The notes: generated by a model from the letters alone, not told the origin. 64,000 nt of DNA from Syntrophopropionicum propionicicum_A (GCF_048984525.1 NZ_JBMGJC010000004.1:62001-126000), one strand, 5' to 3'. Shown: positions 21,392 to 29,750, counted from the stretch's first letter. Numbers and translations: made by a program.

Positions 21392-21964
21392 ATGAGGTTT
21401 ATTTATCTTTCAACTACCAAAGAAAAAGGCGATCTTGAAACTATTGAAAAGGCAGTAAAATATTTTGAAGCTTTTATTAAAGAACCGGAAAAGCACTTTA
21501 ATTTTAAGAGTAAAATCAGCCGGAAAAATTTCAGGCCGGATGAAGATATTTTTTTTCTTAAAACGGCCAGGATTGAGGGTAAGAACACATTTATTGTAGT
21601 AGCCTACGCCAGGTCCGCCACTGCTGTTCTGGAGCAACCTGAAAAAGGGTATGGTTACCCATATTGTTTCAAGCTTGCTTCCAACAGCTTAAAAATCTTC
21701 CCTGACGGTATAGATATTGAATATTTCAACAGTTTTATATATGAAAAGAAAATAAGAGGAATAACAAAGAGAGATTTCTTTACAAGCAATATTTCAGATG
21801 GAAAGTACATAGGTTCACCGGCCTGGAGATACTTTAACGAAGAAGATTCAGATCTTATCATGAACTGGTTCAAAGATTTTTTATTTGACCACACAGTTTA
21901 TTTTTTAAGTGAAGAAAAAAAATTCTGCAATCAAACAAACAATTTATTTTGTGGAGCCCTGTAG
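21392..21964 (+). CDS. hypothetical protein, 190 aa
   Basis: I do not recognise this protein. It starts MRFIYLSTTKEKGDLETIEK. The central part, NTFIVVAYARSATAVLEQPE (about residues 64-83), and a following beta-rich region loosely recall PUA-like EVE or ASCH ligand-binding folds, but no motif is diagnostic. It is basic and rich in Phe, Tyr, Lys and Asn, in line with its AT-rich DNA. The ATG is preceded by AGGTAGGTAG. It ends 17 bp before the NUDIX gene, so the two could be co-transcribed. Confidence 0.6.
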   Translation: MRFIYLSTTKEKGDLETIEKAVKYFEAFIKEPEKHFNFKSKISRKNFRPDEDIFFLKTARIEGKNTFIVVAYARSATAVLEQPEKGYGYPYCFKLASNSLKIFPDGIDIEYFNSFIYEKKIRGITKRDFFTSNISDGKYIGSPAWRYFNEEDSDLIMNWFKDFLFDHTVYFLSEEKKFCNQTNNLFCGAL

Positions 21965-21981
21965 AAGAAAAGGACAGGTGA

Positions 21982-22428
21982 ATGATGAAGGATTTTAAAC
22001 ATAAGCTTATGGCCGTCATGCAGCACGTGGTGATAGTGAACCGGAAAGAAGTGCTGCTGCTGCGTTATTCCGGTTACCAGGGCCAGGGCGTGGAAGGCCT
22101 GTGGGGCCTTCCCGGCGGGCATTACATGTCTGGCGATCCCACAGGAGACCTGAAGAGGGAGGTCCAGGAGGAAACAGGCCTCAGCCTGGGTGGGAGCCCG
22201 CGGCTGCTGAAGAACTATGTTGTGATGTTTCCCGACGGGATAGAAAGATATGGAGTTTTTTACCTGTACAAACTTGGCAGCGCCGCCCGGCCGGCTGTCA
22301 CGCTCAGCCATGAACACACGGAATACATGTGGGCGGGGCGGGGAGACCTGGAAATACCCTTTATCGGACCTTACCACAGGCTGGTTGTGGAAGAAACACT
22401 TGACTCAATAAATATAATAAATTATTAA
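21982..22428 (+). CDS. NUDIX hydrolase
   Basis: NUDIX enzymes hydrolyse nucleoside diphosphates linked to another group, often as house-cleaning. The 148-residue protein has the box region WGLPGGHYMSGDPTGDLK followed by REVQEETGL (about residues 40-66). The REVxEETG core is intact, but the usual first Glu of GX5E is Asp. The ATG pair at the start follows GACAGGTG. Codon use returns to the G+C-rich style of the main chromosome. Substrate unknown. Confidence 0.88.
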   Translation: MMKDFKHKLMAVMQHVVIVNRKEVLLLRYSGYQGQGVEGLWGLPGGHYMSGDPTGDLKREVQEETGLSLGGSPRLLKNYVVMFPDGIERYGVFYLYKLGSAARPAVTLSHEHTEYMWAGRGDLEIPFIGPYHRLVVEETLDSINIINY

Positions 22429-22516
22429 TTTTTCGGAAAGGAAACCTTAAATAATCGGAATTAATATATATAAAACAATTTGACACAGAATAATTTTAAA
22501 TTGGGAGGTGTTTTAA

Positions 22517-22591
22517 ATGCTTCGCAAACAATGGATGTTGCGGCAGGTGGCTCACTGTAAAGGCGGGTGCCCCAGCCTGTCCTGGGCATGA
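22517..22591 (+). CDS. possible micro-ORF, 24 aa
   Basis: A 24-codon frame, MLRKQWMLRQVAHCKGGCPS then LSWA, begins 7 bases behind a full GGGAGGTG site. It contains a CxxxC pair and sits alone in the 250-bp gap before the hemerythrin gene. The ribosome-binding site is the main reason to list it. It could be a leader peptide. Confidence 0.3.
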   Translation: MLRKQWMLRQVAHCKGGCPSLSWA

Positions 22592-22677
22592 CGTTAAACT
22601 GCCCGGGCTTTGGCTCAAGACAGGGATATTTTTGCCTGGTCCGGTACTATTTCAGTTTATTTATGAGGAGTATTAAT

Positions 22678-23220
22678 ATGCGCTGGCTGGACAAGTTTCA
22701 TGATGAACACGCGGCAGTTGAATTTATATTAACCAAGCTGGAAGGAAACTTAAAAGATATAGAACACGGTGAAGCCGGTGCTAATGTAATCTGGGAATTA
22801 AAAGAATTTGTGGAGATAATTAATAATGTGATCATCCCGCATTTTAAAGCAGAGGAAAAAGATGTATACCCCGAAGCTTTGCGGGTGAGTGAGGACAAAA
22901 GTTTTATCGCCAGCATGTATGACGAGCATAATTTGCTCTATGACGCTTTTGCCGTGTTCATAGATTCCCTGGGAGAGGAAAACCTGGGGAATGAGGTTAA
23001 ACAGGGGGATAAGCTGGCACGAATAATTTCCAAATCAAGAAACATCGATATAAGTGAAGCGCCCAAAAACCTGGACCAACCGCCGGAAAGATCTGAGAAA
23101 TTGAGTATAAACAAAGAAAGCCTTCTCAGCAGCGGCTATCAAATAATAAAGTTATTGGGAAGCCATATCCAAAAAGAAGAAACGCGGCTTTACGAAATAT
23201 TGGGTAAAAAGAGAAAATAA
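22678..23220 (+). CDS. hemerythrin HHE domain protein
   Basis: The protein (180 residues) is a four-helix hemerythrin-like domain expected to bind a di-iron site and sense or handle oxygen, NO or iron. Candidate ligands are in FHDEHAAVEF (residues 8-17), NNVIIPHFKAEEKDVYPE (about 49-66), YDEHNLLYDAF (about 80-90) and GSHIQKEETRLYE near the C-terminus. I start at the ATG behind ATGAGGAG; a longer frame upstream lacks a site. Together with the nearby rubrerythrin it fits an oxidative-stress defence in an anaerobe. Confidence 0.85.
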   Translation: MRWLDKFHDEHAAVEFILTKLEGNLKDIEHGEAGANVIWELKEFVEIINNVIIPHFKAEEKDVYPEALRVSEDKSFIASMYDEHNLLYDAFAVFIDSLGEENLGNEVKQGDKLARIISKSRNIDISEAPKNLDQPPERSEKLSINKESLLSSGYQIIKLLGSHIQKEETRLYEILGKKRK

Positions 23221-23224
23221 AAGA

Positions 23225-23244
23225 GAGGAGCACAATGGCTCCTC
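23225..23244 (-). terminator. hairpin between convergent genes
   Basis: GAGGAGC pairs with GCTCCTC around ACAATG. On the minus strand it is followed by CTCTTTTATTTT, so it suits the small minus-strand gene, and may also serve the hemerythrin gene. Confidence 0.55.
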
Positions 23245-23245
23245 C

Positions 23246-23425
23246 CTAAAACTCTTGGTTATCCTGGGGGTGTTCCAGCAAGTCTATGGCGCCAAGTAAA
23301 ATATGCGCCATGCCAAATCCTGCGATACCCCAGCCGACAGCGGAGTTTTTATTGCGAAGCGCCAACCCCGCGGCGGTGACAACGGTACCCAGCAGCGTAG
23401 GAATCAATCCTTCTCTTGGCATCAT
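23246..23425 (-). CDS. small hydrophobic protein, 59 aa
   Basis: The frame starts MMPREGLIPTLLGTVVTAAG and has two hydrophobic stretches (about residues 7-24 and 30-49, AVGWGIAGFGMAHILLGAID) joined by LRNKNS, then an acidic tail EHPQDNQEF. This is a helical-hairpin membrane protein. A good AAAGGGGG site lies 7 bases upstream. It is divergent from rubrerythrin and convergent with hemerythrin. No named family is recognised. Confidence 0.65.
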   Translation of the reverse strand: MMPREGLIPTLLGTVVTAAGLALRNKNSAVGWGIAGFGMAHILLGAIDLLEHPQDNQEF

Positions 23426-23564
23426 GTTATATCCCCCTTTCGAAGAGTTTGTTATATTGTTTGGGGAATAACAGTTTTTTATGTCTCCTTATTTTGTGTG
23501 TTGCATGAATATATTTTGGTATTGTTTAATCGAGACCTATTTAATTAACTGAGGAGGGTTAGTT

Positions 23565-24098
23565 ATGGAACTTAAGGGAAGTAAAACCGAGGCAAATTTA
23601 AAAGCAGCATTTTCAGGGGAATCTGAGGCCCGCAACAAGTATTCCTATTTTGCCAGCACTGCTAAAAAGGAAGGCTATGAGCAGATATCCGCCATTTTTT
23701 TAGAGACAGCCGACAACGAAAAAGAGCACGCCAAGAAAATCTTTAAATTTTTGAATGGGATCGGTTGTACAGAAGATAATTTAAAAGCCGCGGCCGCTGG
23801 TGAACACCACGAGTGGTATTCCATGTACAAGGATTTTGAAGCAGTGGCAAGAGAAGAAGGTTTTACCGAGATAGCCGTTTTTTTCAAGTCAGTGGCCACA
23901 GTGGAGAAGGAGCACGAAGAGCGTTACCTGGCTCTTCTCGATAACCTGGAAAAAGGGAATGTGTTTAAGAAAGAAAAGGAAATAGAGTGGAAGTGCAGGA
24001 ACTGCGGGCATATTTACACCGGCAAAGAAGCGCCGGAATTGTGTCCCACCTGCGCTCATCCCCGCGCTTATTTTGAAGTCAGGTGTGAAAACTACTAG
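23565..24098 (+). CDS. rubrerythrin
   Basis: Rubrerythrin reduces hydrogen peroxide in anaerobes using a di-iron site and a rubredoxin-like iron. The 177-residue protein has the ferritin-like domain with ligand motifs SGESEARNKYSYFA (about residues 17-30), DNEKEHAKKIF (about 49-59), and VATVEKEHEERY (about 112-123). The C-terminal rubredoxin-like part is CRNCGHIYTG and CPTCAHPRAYFE. The ATG follows GAGGAGGG. A perfect 24-bp palindromic terminator follows. Confidence 0.95.
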   Translation: MELKGSKTEANLKAAFSGESEARNKYSYFASTAKKEGYEQISAIFLETADNEKEHAKKIFKFLNGIGCTEDNLKAAAAGEHHEWYSMYKDFEAVAREEGFTEIAVFFKSVATVEKEHEERYLALLDNLEKGNVFKKEKEIEWKCRNCGHIYTGKEAPELCPTCAHPRAYFEVRCENY

Positions 24099-24102
24099 TT
24101 TC

Positions 24103-24126
24103 AAAACCCGCCGCGCGGCGGGTTTT
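24103..24126. terminator. bidirectional terminator
   Basis: AAAACCCGCCGC and GCGGCGGGTTTT form a perfect 24-bp palindrome with A-tract and T-tract at either end. It lies between rubrerythrin and the convergent gene, so it can stop both. Confidence 0.85.
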
Positions 24127-24129
24127 TGA

Positions 24130-24684
24130 CTAAAAGAATTTTATAGACGGCTGGATCACGATGTTTTCGTTTTGCAGTTCAAGCTTGGTGATTTCCAGGT
24201 TGTTCAGCAGGAATCCCAGCTTGTTCTGCAGCGCCTGGTTGAAGCCGGGCATTTTGTTAAAATCAAGTACAAACCGGTCTTCATTTATTGCCAGGTAACT
24301 GAACATATCGATTAATCCTGTCGGCGCCCCTGCGTTTAGCGCCGCAGGCCTGTCGATTTCGGCCGCCAGTTTTGTCTTGATATTGACGCCGAATACTTGA
24401 ATGGTGACTGGCCTGATCAGTATCAGCTCAATAATACGGTTTGTCCTGTTGAACTCATATTTCCCCAGGGACAGGTCAAGACTCAGGCTGACAGGTGTCT
24501 CACCAGCCAGGATCTCCACCGCGGCGTTCAGGAACCCTTCGTTAACAGACAGGACAATACCCCTGAGCACCTTGTTATCAGCAATCGCTTCTTTGATCAC
24601 CTTGTTTATAAACTCCTGGTGGATAGTTATGTTGCCTCCAAGCAGGCTTTTGATATTGTCAAATATATTCATTTCATTTTTCAC
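24130..24684 (-). CDS. hypothetical protein, 184 aa
   Basis: I do not recognise a specific family. The protein is predicted soluble with alternating short beta strands (LRGIVLSVNEGFLNAAVEIL; IELILIRPVTIQVFGV), reminiscent of lipid-binding-like DUF2993 folds, but without a signal peptide or diagnostic motif. The ATG lies behind AGGAG. It may be in one transcription unit with the aldolase gene upstream of it on the same strand. It ends at the shared terminator with rubrerythrin. Confidence 0.7.
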   Translation of the reverse strand: MKNEMNIFDNIKSLLGGNITIHQEFINKVIKEAIADNKVLRGIVLSVNEGFLNAAVEILAGETPVSLSLDLSLGKYEFNRTNRIIELILIRPVTIQVFGVNIKTKLAAEIDRPAALNAGAPTGLIDMFSYLAINEDRFVLDFNKMPGFNQALQNKLGFLLNNLEITKLELQNENIVIQPSIKFF

Positions 24685-24750
24685 TCCTAACCGGTTATAT
24701 TTTTTTTAACCATGGAGAGCCGGTTTTATAATTTACCGGCCTTTATTTTT

Positions 24751-25323
24751 TTACCGTCCGCTTACTTTATCATTTCTTGCCAGGGTGCGGGTAATATAGA
24801 TAATCCGGCACACATTTTCCAGGCAGGACGTCCAGTGGTAAGCCTCCTCCAGTGTCTGGCCCGACGCAAAGCTGCCGTGTCCGCGCACCATGGCTATCTT
24901 ATGGTCTCTTAGTAAAGCCGGCAGCTTTTCTTCCACCTCCGGCGAACCAATTGTACATTTTACATCCAGGACCGGTATTTTATCCAACAGGTAGGCTCCC
25001 TCAGAATCTACCGGAATAATTTCGTCTTCCAACAGAGAGAGGCTGATGGCATGCACCGGATGGGCATGGACAATCGCCAAAGCGCCGGTACCCTTAAAAA
25101 TAGCCCGGTGCACTCCAATTTCCGTGGATGCCAAAATAGTATTGCCATCATTCCTGGTCAGCCCGGTTTCGATCAGGTCTTTTTCCTCCAGGCAGCCCAA
25201 CATGGAACCCTTTCTGGTGATTACGATTTGGTCTCCATGGTGTACACTCAGGTTCCCGCTGTGTGAGTTGTTCAAACCAGCCAGGAAGAGGTCCCGCCCT
25301 ACCAGTTGAAAGTCCTTTAACAC
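24751..25323 (-). CDS. class II aldolase/adducin family protein
   Basis: Members use a zinc ion held by three His and a Glu to cleave or isomerise sugar phosphates such as L-fuculose-1-phosphate or L-ribulose-5-phosphate. The 190-residue protein shows NNSHSGNLSVHHGDQIVITR (about residues 18-37), GVHRAIFKGTGALAIVHAHP (zinc ligands in HAHPVH, about 91-96) and VRGHGSFASG. I chose the GTG start giving MLKDFQLVGRDL because TGGAGGG lies 6 bases upstream; a longer frame has no site. Divergent from the Gfo/Idh oxidoreductase, with which it may share a sugar or polyol pathway. Confidence 0.85.
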   Translation of the reverse strand: MLKDFQLVGRDLFLAGLNNSHSGNLSVHHGDQIVITRKGSMLGCLEEKDLIETGLTRNDGNTILASTEIGVHRAIFKGTGALAIVHAHPVHAISLSLLEDEIIPVDSEGAYLLDKIPVLDVKCTIGSPEVEEKLPALLRDHKIAMVRGHGSFASGQTLEEAYHWTSCLENVCRIIYITRTLARNDKVSGR

Positions 25324-25516
25324 GAAAAGCCCTCCAGTTCCAGTCCATTTATTTTGCAGTTCAGGTGGCAAAGTATTCGTCCTGCCTCCATAAATTACTT
25401 ATGTTAATAGTTCTTTATATTAGGAAGCATCACCTTTTACGGGACAGGCCTTTTAAAGTATATTTTTTCCGCCGGGTCGCATACTAACACGAAATTAGAC
25501 TTTGGAGGGAAAAGAC

Positions 25517-26605
25517 TTGAACAGGCTGCGCGTGGGCATCATCGGAAGCGGTATGGCCTTTGAGAAACTGCATTACCCGGCTTACCAGGAACTGTCGGAT
25601 AAATTTGAAATAGCAGCTATCTGCGACGTCGACCGGTTTAAAGCTGAATTCTGGGCACAAAAAATTGGTATCGATCCGCAAAATGTCTATACCGACTTTA
25701 GAGAGATGGCAGCTAGAAAAGATATTGACCTTTTTGATATCATGGTCCCGATTGAAAAAAATTACGAGGTCACGGACGCGGTTGCCTCCATAGCGGGGAA
25801 GCCAATTATCTGTGAAAAACCACTTGCGCCAAATATGAGACAGGCAAGGGCTCACGCTGAACTGCCAAGAAAATACGGCATTCCGGTAATGATAGCTGAA
25901 AACTACCGGTACAACGAAGAAATAGACATGATCAGAGACATGGTCAGGACTAAAAAGGTCGGCGATGTTCTTTATTTTATTCAGAACAGGGTCGTAAATT
26001 TCCCTGAAGATATGGTCAAAGATAAGTTTCCCGCCAGGGAGTGGCGCCAGTACCCGGAATTTACCGGCGGAGCTTTGCTAGATACGGGTGTCCACGACCT
26101 GGCCGCGCTGAGGCACATTTTCGGAGCTGTAGACAAGGTGCAGGCCTTTGGCCGGGAACAGGACATGGATTTCGCGCCGTATTCGGTCGCCAGCGTTAAC
26201 ATATTATTTAAAAGCGGCATTGTCGGTACTTTTTCATTTTTCTCAGCGGGGAAAGAGATGCAGCGTCCCTTGATCGGGCTGCGCATATTTGGCACCGGGG
26301 GGATGATTTACCTGGAAGAGAGAGACTGCGGGGTTATAAATGTGTCTCATAATGACGGGACCCATGAGCTTGTCTCCTATCGGCCGCAGCGCGGCTATTA
26401 TAACGAACTGCTCAATTTTTACAATGCCGCGGCCGGCAAAGAGCCCATATCCGTGACGCCTGAAATGGAATTTGGCGACGCCAAAATGGTTTTTGATATA
26501 TTGAAGTCCGTTGAAGAAGAGAAAATTGTTGAGGTTGACCGGGATTATGATTATATCCCGATCTACCGGCCGGTGAGAGGAGACGGTATCTACCACCAAC
26601 TTTAA
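25517..26605 (+). CDS. Gfo/Idh/MocA family oxidoreductase
   Basis: A 362-residue NAD(P)-dependent sugar or polyol dehydrogenase-like protein. The Rossmann motif is VGIIGSGMAFEKLHYPA (about residues 5-21), the conserved Lys-Pro is IICEKPLA (about 97-104), and the substrate domain carries GGALLDTGVHDLAAL with the catalytic-type Asp and His (about 183-197). The TTG start lies behind GGAGGG; an earlier TTG overlaps that site. Substrate not predictable. It is monocistronic, with a strong terminator. Confidence 0.88.
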   Translation: MNRLRVGIIGSGMAFEKLHYPAYQELSDKFEIAAICDVDRFKAEFWAQKIGIDPQNVYTDFREMAARKDIDLFDIMVPIEKNYEVTDAVASIAGKPIICEKPLAPNMRQARAHAELPRKYGIPVMIAENYRYNEEIDMIRDMVRTKKVGDVLYFIQNRVVNFPEDMVKDKFPAREWRQYPEFTGGALLDTGVHDLAALRHIFGAVDKVQAFGREQDMDFAPYSVASVNILFKSGIVGTFSFFSAGKEMQRPLIGLRIFGTGGMIYLEERDCGVINVSHNDGTHELVSYRPQRGYYNELLNFYNAAAGKEPISVTPEMEFGDAKMVFDILKSVEEEKIVEVDRDYDYIPIYRPVRGDGIYHQL

Positions 26606-26608
26606 CCC

Positions 26609-26636
26609 AAGCCCCCTGGCGGGGCTTTTTTATTTT
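26609..26636 (+). terminator. intrinsic terminator after the oxidoreductase
   Basis: AAGCCCC pairs with GGGGCTT around CTGGC, followed by TTTTTATTTT. Confidence 0.85.
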
Positions 26637-26737
26637 AATAAAATTTAATGAAGGAAACAGCGCCCTTCCGTATAAACATAATAAGGAGGGTTTAGTAACT
26701 TTAGAAAACATGTGGATTTATATATGAGGTGTTTTGT

Positions 26738-27535
26738 ATGTCAAGTCTCAGGCCTATTGGTTTTTTTGATTCAGGAGTCGGCGGCCTTTCAGTAATGAAA
26801 GAGGTGCGCCGCCTGCTGCCGGCGGAGAGCCTTGTATATTTTGCCGACTCGGCGCACTGCCCGTATGGAGTGAAGCCGGTTGAACTAATACGGGGCAGGG
26901 CTTATGCAATATGTGATTTTATGATCGGACTGGATGTTAAATTAATAGTAATAGCCAGCAATACAACGTCTGCCGCGGCTCTTGACGCCGTGCGTGAAAA
27001 GTACAGCGTTCCGGTTATCGGAGTCGAACCGGCGGTTAAGCCGGCGGCGGCGGCAACGGTTAAAGGCAGGATTGGAGTTATCGCAACAGGGGTTACTCTG
27101 GCGGGAGAAAGGTTTGAATCACTGGTAAAAAGGTTCGGGGACGGATTGGAGATATTCACACAGGCGTGTCCCGGACTGGTCGAATTAGTTGAGTCAGGCA
27201 GGTGGGACGACAAGGAAACTGAAGAACTGGTTAAATTGTACCTGGATAAACTGCTGGCCAGGGATGTGGATACCATTATACTCGGCTGTACCCATTATCC
27301 ATTCCTGAGAGCGGTGGTGGAAAAGCTGGCAGGCAGCGGGATAAAAGTAATCGACAGCGGTGAGGCGGTAGCCAGGCAGGTAGCGCGGGTACTGAAAAAA
27401 AACGGCCTGGCGGCTGATATAAAATCAACCGGCGGCGAGTCGTTTTTTACCACCGGTGATCCTGAGCATGTAAGGCCGGTGGTACGCCTCCTCTGGGGGA
27501 AACAGGACCTGGTTGTGAAGAGGGAAGAGGTTTGA
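26738..27535 (+). CDS. murI: glutamate racemase with Ser replacing the first catalytic Cys
   Basis: MurI makes D-glutamate for peptidoglycan by two-base catalysis with a pair of cysteines. The 265-residue protein is a full-length family member: FFDSGVGGLSVMKEV (about residues 7-21), ADSAHCPYGVKP (about 39-50, in place of the usual GDTARVPYG), VIGVEPAVKPA and LGCTHYPFL with the second Cys (about residue 183). At residue 74 the motif reads IASNTTSA, where ACNTASA is expected, so the first catalytic Cys is Ser (codon AGC at 26957-26959). The ATG follows GAGGTG. It may be a slow racemase, an aspartate-type relative or a repurposed protein. Confidence 0.88.
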   Translation: MSSLRPIGFFDSGVGGLSVMKEVRRLLPAESLVYFADSAHCPYGVKPVELIRGRAYAICDFMIGLDVKLIVIASNTTSAAALDAVREKYSVPVIGVEPAVKPAAAATVKGRIGVIATGVTLAGERFESLVKRFGDGLEIFTQACPGLVELVESGRWDDKETEELVKLYLDKLLARDVDTIILGCTHYPFLRAVVEKLAGSGIKVIDSGEAVARQVARVLKKNGLAADIKSTGGESFFTTGDPEHVRPVVRLLWGKQDLVVKREEV

Positions 27536-27590
27536 ACATGGCAGCGGTTTTTAATTTGCCATATTAGATTTTATTTATGAAGGTGGTTGC

Positions 27591-27761
27591 ATGCGCTGTA
27601 GGGACTGTGTGTTTTTCAAAACCTGGAAGTCGTTTGAAGCCGCTATGTGCGAGGCGACAAAGTTACCGGCCGATCCAATGGACAAGCCCTGTGAGAAGTT
27701 CACTCCCAGAGGTATTACCAACGAGTGGGGTGAAAGAACCATTGGTGTGACATGCCGTTAA
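27591..27761 (+). CDS. small Cys-rich protein, 56 aa
   Basis: The frame MRCRDCVFFKTWKSFEAAMC continues to TCR-stop with Cys at 3, 6, 20, 34 and 55. GAAGGTGG lies just upstream of the ATG. The opening CxxC followed by CVFF and a later KPCEKF resembles small 'CxxC-CxxC' proteins of anaerobes, some annotated as high-potential or zinc proteins, but no family is certain. It follows murI by 55 bp and could be co-transcribed with it. Confidence 0.6.
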   Translation: MRCRDCVFFKTWKSFEAAMCEATKLPADPMDKPCEKFTPRGITNEWGERTIGVTCR

Positions 27762-27866
27762 ATTTAGTATGTAGTCAGTTAAGCCGGTAATAGTTTTACA
27801 ATTTAGATGGTATCAAGTAAAATATTACTCGACATTATAAGGAACTTTTTACAAGAAGGTTGTTAG

Positions 27867-29696
27867 ATGAGACAAAAAAAAATCACGTATGCCGCCTTGG
27901 CCGCCGCTATGTTTTCAATTTTAATAGCGATGACTTTTTTCCTTCATTATTCATGGGCGGAGCCTAACAATTTGGTCCAGGTGGCTCTTTTGGTCGGGGA
28001 ATTGCGTACGGAACAGGATAAAGAGATCCTGGCTGTTTATGAGCAAATCCTAAAAGAAGAAGGGTTTCCTTACCGGGTTGTTTGGCCGGCTGAACTGACA
28101 GGGTATGCGCCGGGGGAACTGAAGGGCCGCTATCAGGCCATTGTGGCGCCTGAAGCTATTAATTCCACGATGACCCGGGACACAGCCGATATTATATCGT
28201 CATATGTCAGAGATCAGGGCGGGCCCGTACTCTTTTCCCTGGATCCCGCTACCGTTGCTGCTGGCGGGGACCAGCAGCCCGCGCCGTTACTGGCGGATTT
28301 ATTGGGTGTAAAATATGATATGCCTGCGGCTGACGGCAAGGTATCCTCCTATTCCGGCAGCTTGTATTTTAAAGATAAGGAGACCGGGCGGGCATGGGGA
28401 ATCACGCCGGGTAAGCTTGACCAGGACAACGCCTACAGCACCTATGCTTACGGAAAAATAAAGTTTGATCATACCAGGGCGCTGAACGTTGACGCTCAGG
28501 TCGCGGCTATGGACAGGATTAACGGCGCCGAGGTGCCCGTTATAACTGTAAAAAATTACGACAGTGGTGGAAGCGCTGTTTATGCCAATGTTCCCCTGGC
28601 CAAATGCAAACTGAGGTCGGATGACCTCCTGCCCAGGTCTGTCCTGCGTACTTTTCTGATCGACCACGCAAAAATACCCCGCCTGGTGAACAGCCCGGAC
28701 GGCATGGGCGGTTTTGTTTTCAACCTGCACATATGCAGCGGCGCCTATTTCAAGGCGCTGACAGTGATGCTGATGCAGGGACTTTTTAACAGCGAGATGC
28801 CGTTATCGATCCATATTACGGCAGGGCCTGACACATACAAACTGGGAGACAACATGGGTTACTATGCAGAAAGTGAGTACAGGGGCCGGCCGGTTTTGGA
28901 AGTGCTTCAGAACTACGGAGAAATTGGCTCGCACGGAGGATGGGCCCACAACTTCTTTGCTTATAACCTTCAATACCTGCCCCGGGGCAAAGCCTTTCAG
29001 CTCCTGGAGTGGAACTCCCGGGCACTGGAGGCGGTAACGGGTAAAAAGGTAATCGAGTACAGCGCGCCCGGCGGCAACCATCCTTTCTGGGTCAATAATA
29101 AGCTTGAGGAAATGGGTGTAAACTCTTATTACTATGCCGGAGACTCGGGCTCAAGCCCCTCCCACCCGCGCATATATGAAAGTTACGCCAGCCAGAATTT
29201 ATGGGCGTTCCCCATCACGCCGTACCGCCAGTACGCTTCACTGGAGGAAATGGAAAGAGGCCATGTGCCGGAGGAAGAAGTTAAGCAGTGGATAGAGGAT
29301 TTAATCGATTTCTCGGCTGAAGAAAAAGTAATCAGGATGGTCTACACCCACCCCTCAGACACCCGTTTTTGCATGGAAGCGATCAGGACCCTGGAGGAAA
29401 AAGCCCTGGCCGAGCAAGGTGCAGGACGGATTAAGGCTTCCCCGATGAGCCGGTTTGCGGAATTTTTGAACCGTTACGCAAAAACGAAGTGTGAGATAAA
29501 AAAGGCTGACAACGACTATTCCATTGTGCTGGAAAACCCGGAAGGGCTGAAAGATATTACTGTCGCCGTCTACGTGGGGGAAGAAAATAAGATAGTTATG
29601 GACAGCGATGTGAAAACGTCGGAAGAAGACGGCTGGCTCTACATTACTGTAACTTCCAACCCACAGAAAAAGACGATTGACGTCAATACAATCTAG
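27867..29696 (+). CDS. secreted polysaccharide deacetylase-like protein
   Basis: The 609-residue protein has an N-terminal signal or anchor (about residues 6-30, ending SWA). It then has a flavodoxin-like or DUF2194-type domain (about 35-280) and a NodB-like deacetylase region (about 285-510). Visible elements of the latter are GGFVFNLHICSGAYF in place of the usual TFDDG, EIGSHGGWAHNFF as the HxxxxH-like metal motif, EYSAPGGNHPFW as the RxPG-type motif, and MVYTHPSD. The first metal Asp is not evident, so activity is uncertain. A beta-rich tail follows. Extracellular polysaccharide or cell-wall modification is likely. Confidence 0.7.
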   Translation: MRQKKITYAALAAAMFSILIAMTFFLHYSWAEPNNLVQVALLVGELRTEQDKEILAVYEQILKEEGFPYRVVWPAELTGYAPGELKGRYQAIVAPEAINSTMTRDTADIISSYVRDQGGPVLFSLDPATVAAGGDQQPAPLLADLLGVKYDMPAADGKVSSYSGSLYFKDKETGRAWGITPGKLDQDNAYSTYAYGKIKFDHTRALNVDAQVAAMDRINGAEVPVITVKNYDSGGSAVYANVPLAKCKLRSDDLLPRSVLRTFLIDHAKIPRLVNSPDGMGGFVFNLHICSGAYFKALTVMLMQGLFNSEMPLSIHITAGPDTYKLGDNMGYYAESEYRGRPVLEVLQNYGEIGSHGGWAHNFFAYNLQYLPRGKAFQLLEWNSRALEAVTGKKVIEYSAPGGNHPFWVNNKLEEMGVNSYYYAGDSGSSPSHPRIYESYASQNLWAFPITPYRQYASLEEMERGHVPEEEVKQWIEDLIDFSAEEKVIRMVYTHPSDTRFCMEAIRTLEEKALAEQGAGRIKASPMSRFAEFLNRYAKTKCEIKKADNDYSIVLENPEGLKDITVAVYVGEENKIVMDSDVKTSEEDGWLYITVTSNPQKKTIDVNTI

Positions 29697-29750
29697 CAAT
29701 GTTTGTAAAACCACTTTCCAGTGGCAAACTACTGATAACGGGGGATAACT

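Noticed and set aside
22567..22677. N-terminal extension of the hemerythrin gene
   Set aside because: The extra 37 residues are not part of the domain, and the ATG at 22678 has a GAGGAG site at good spacing.
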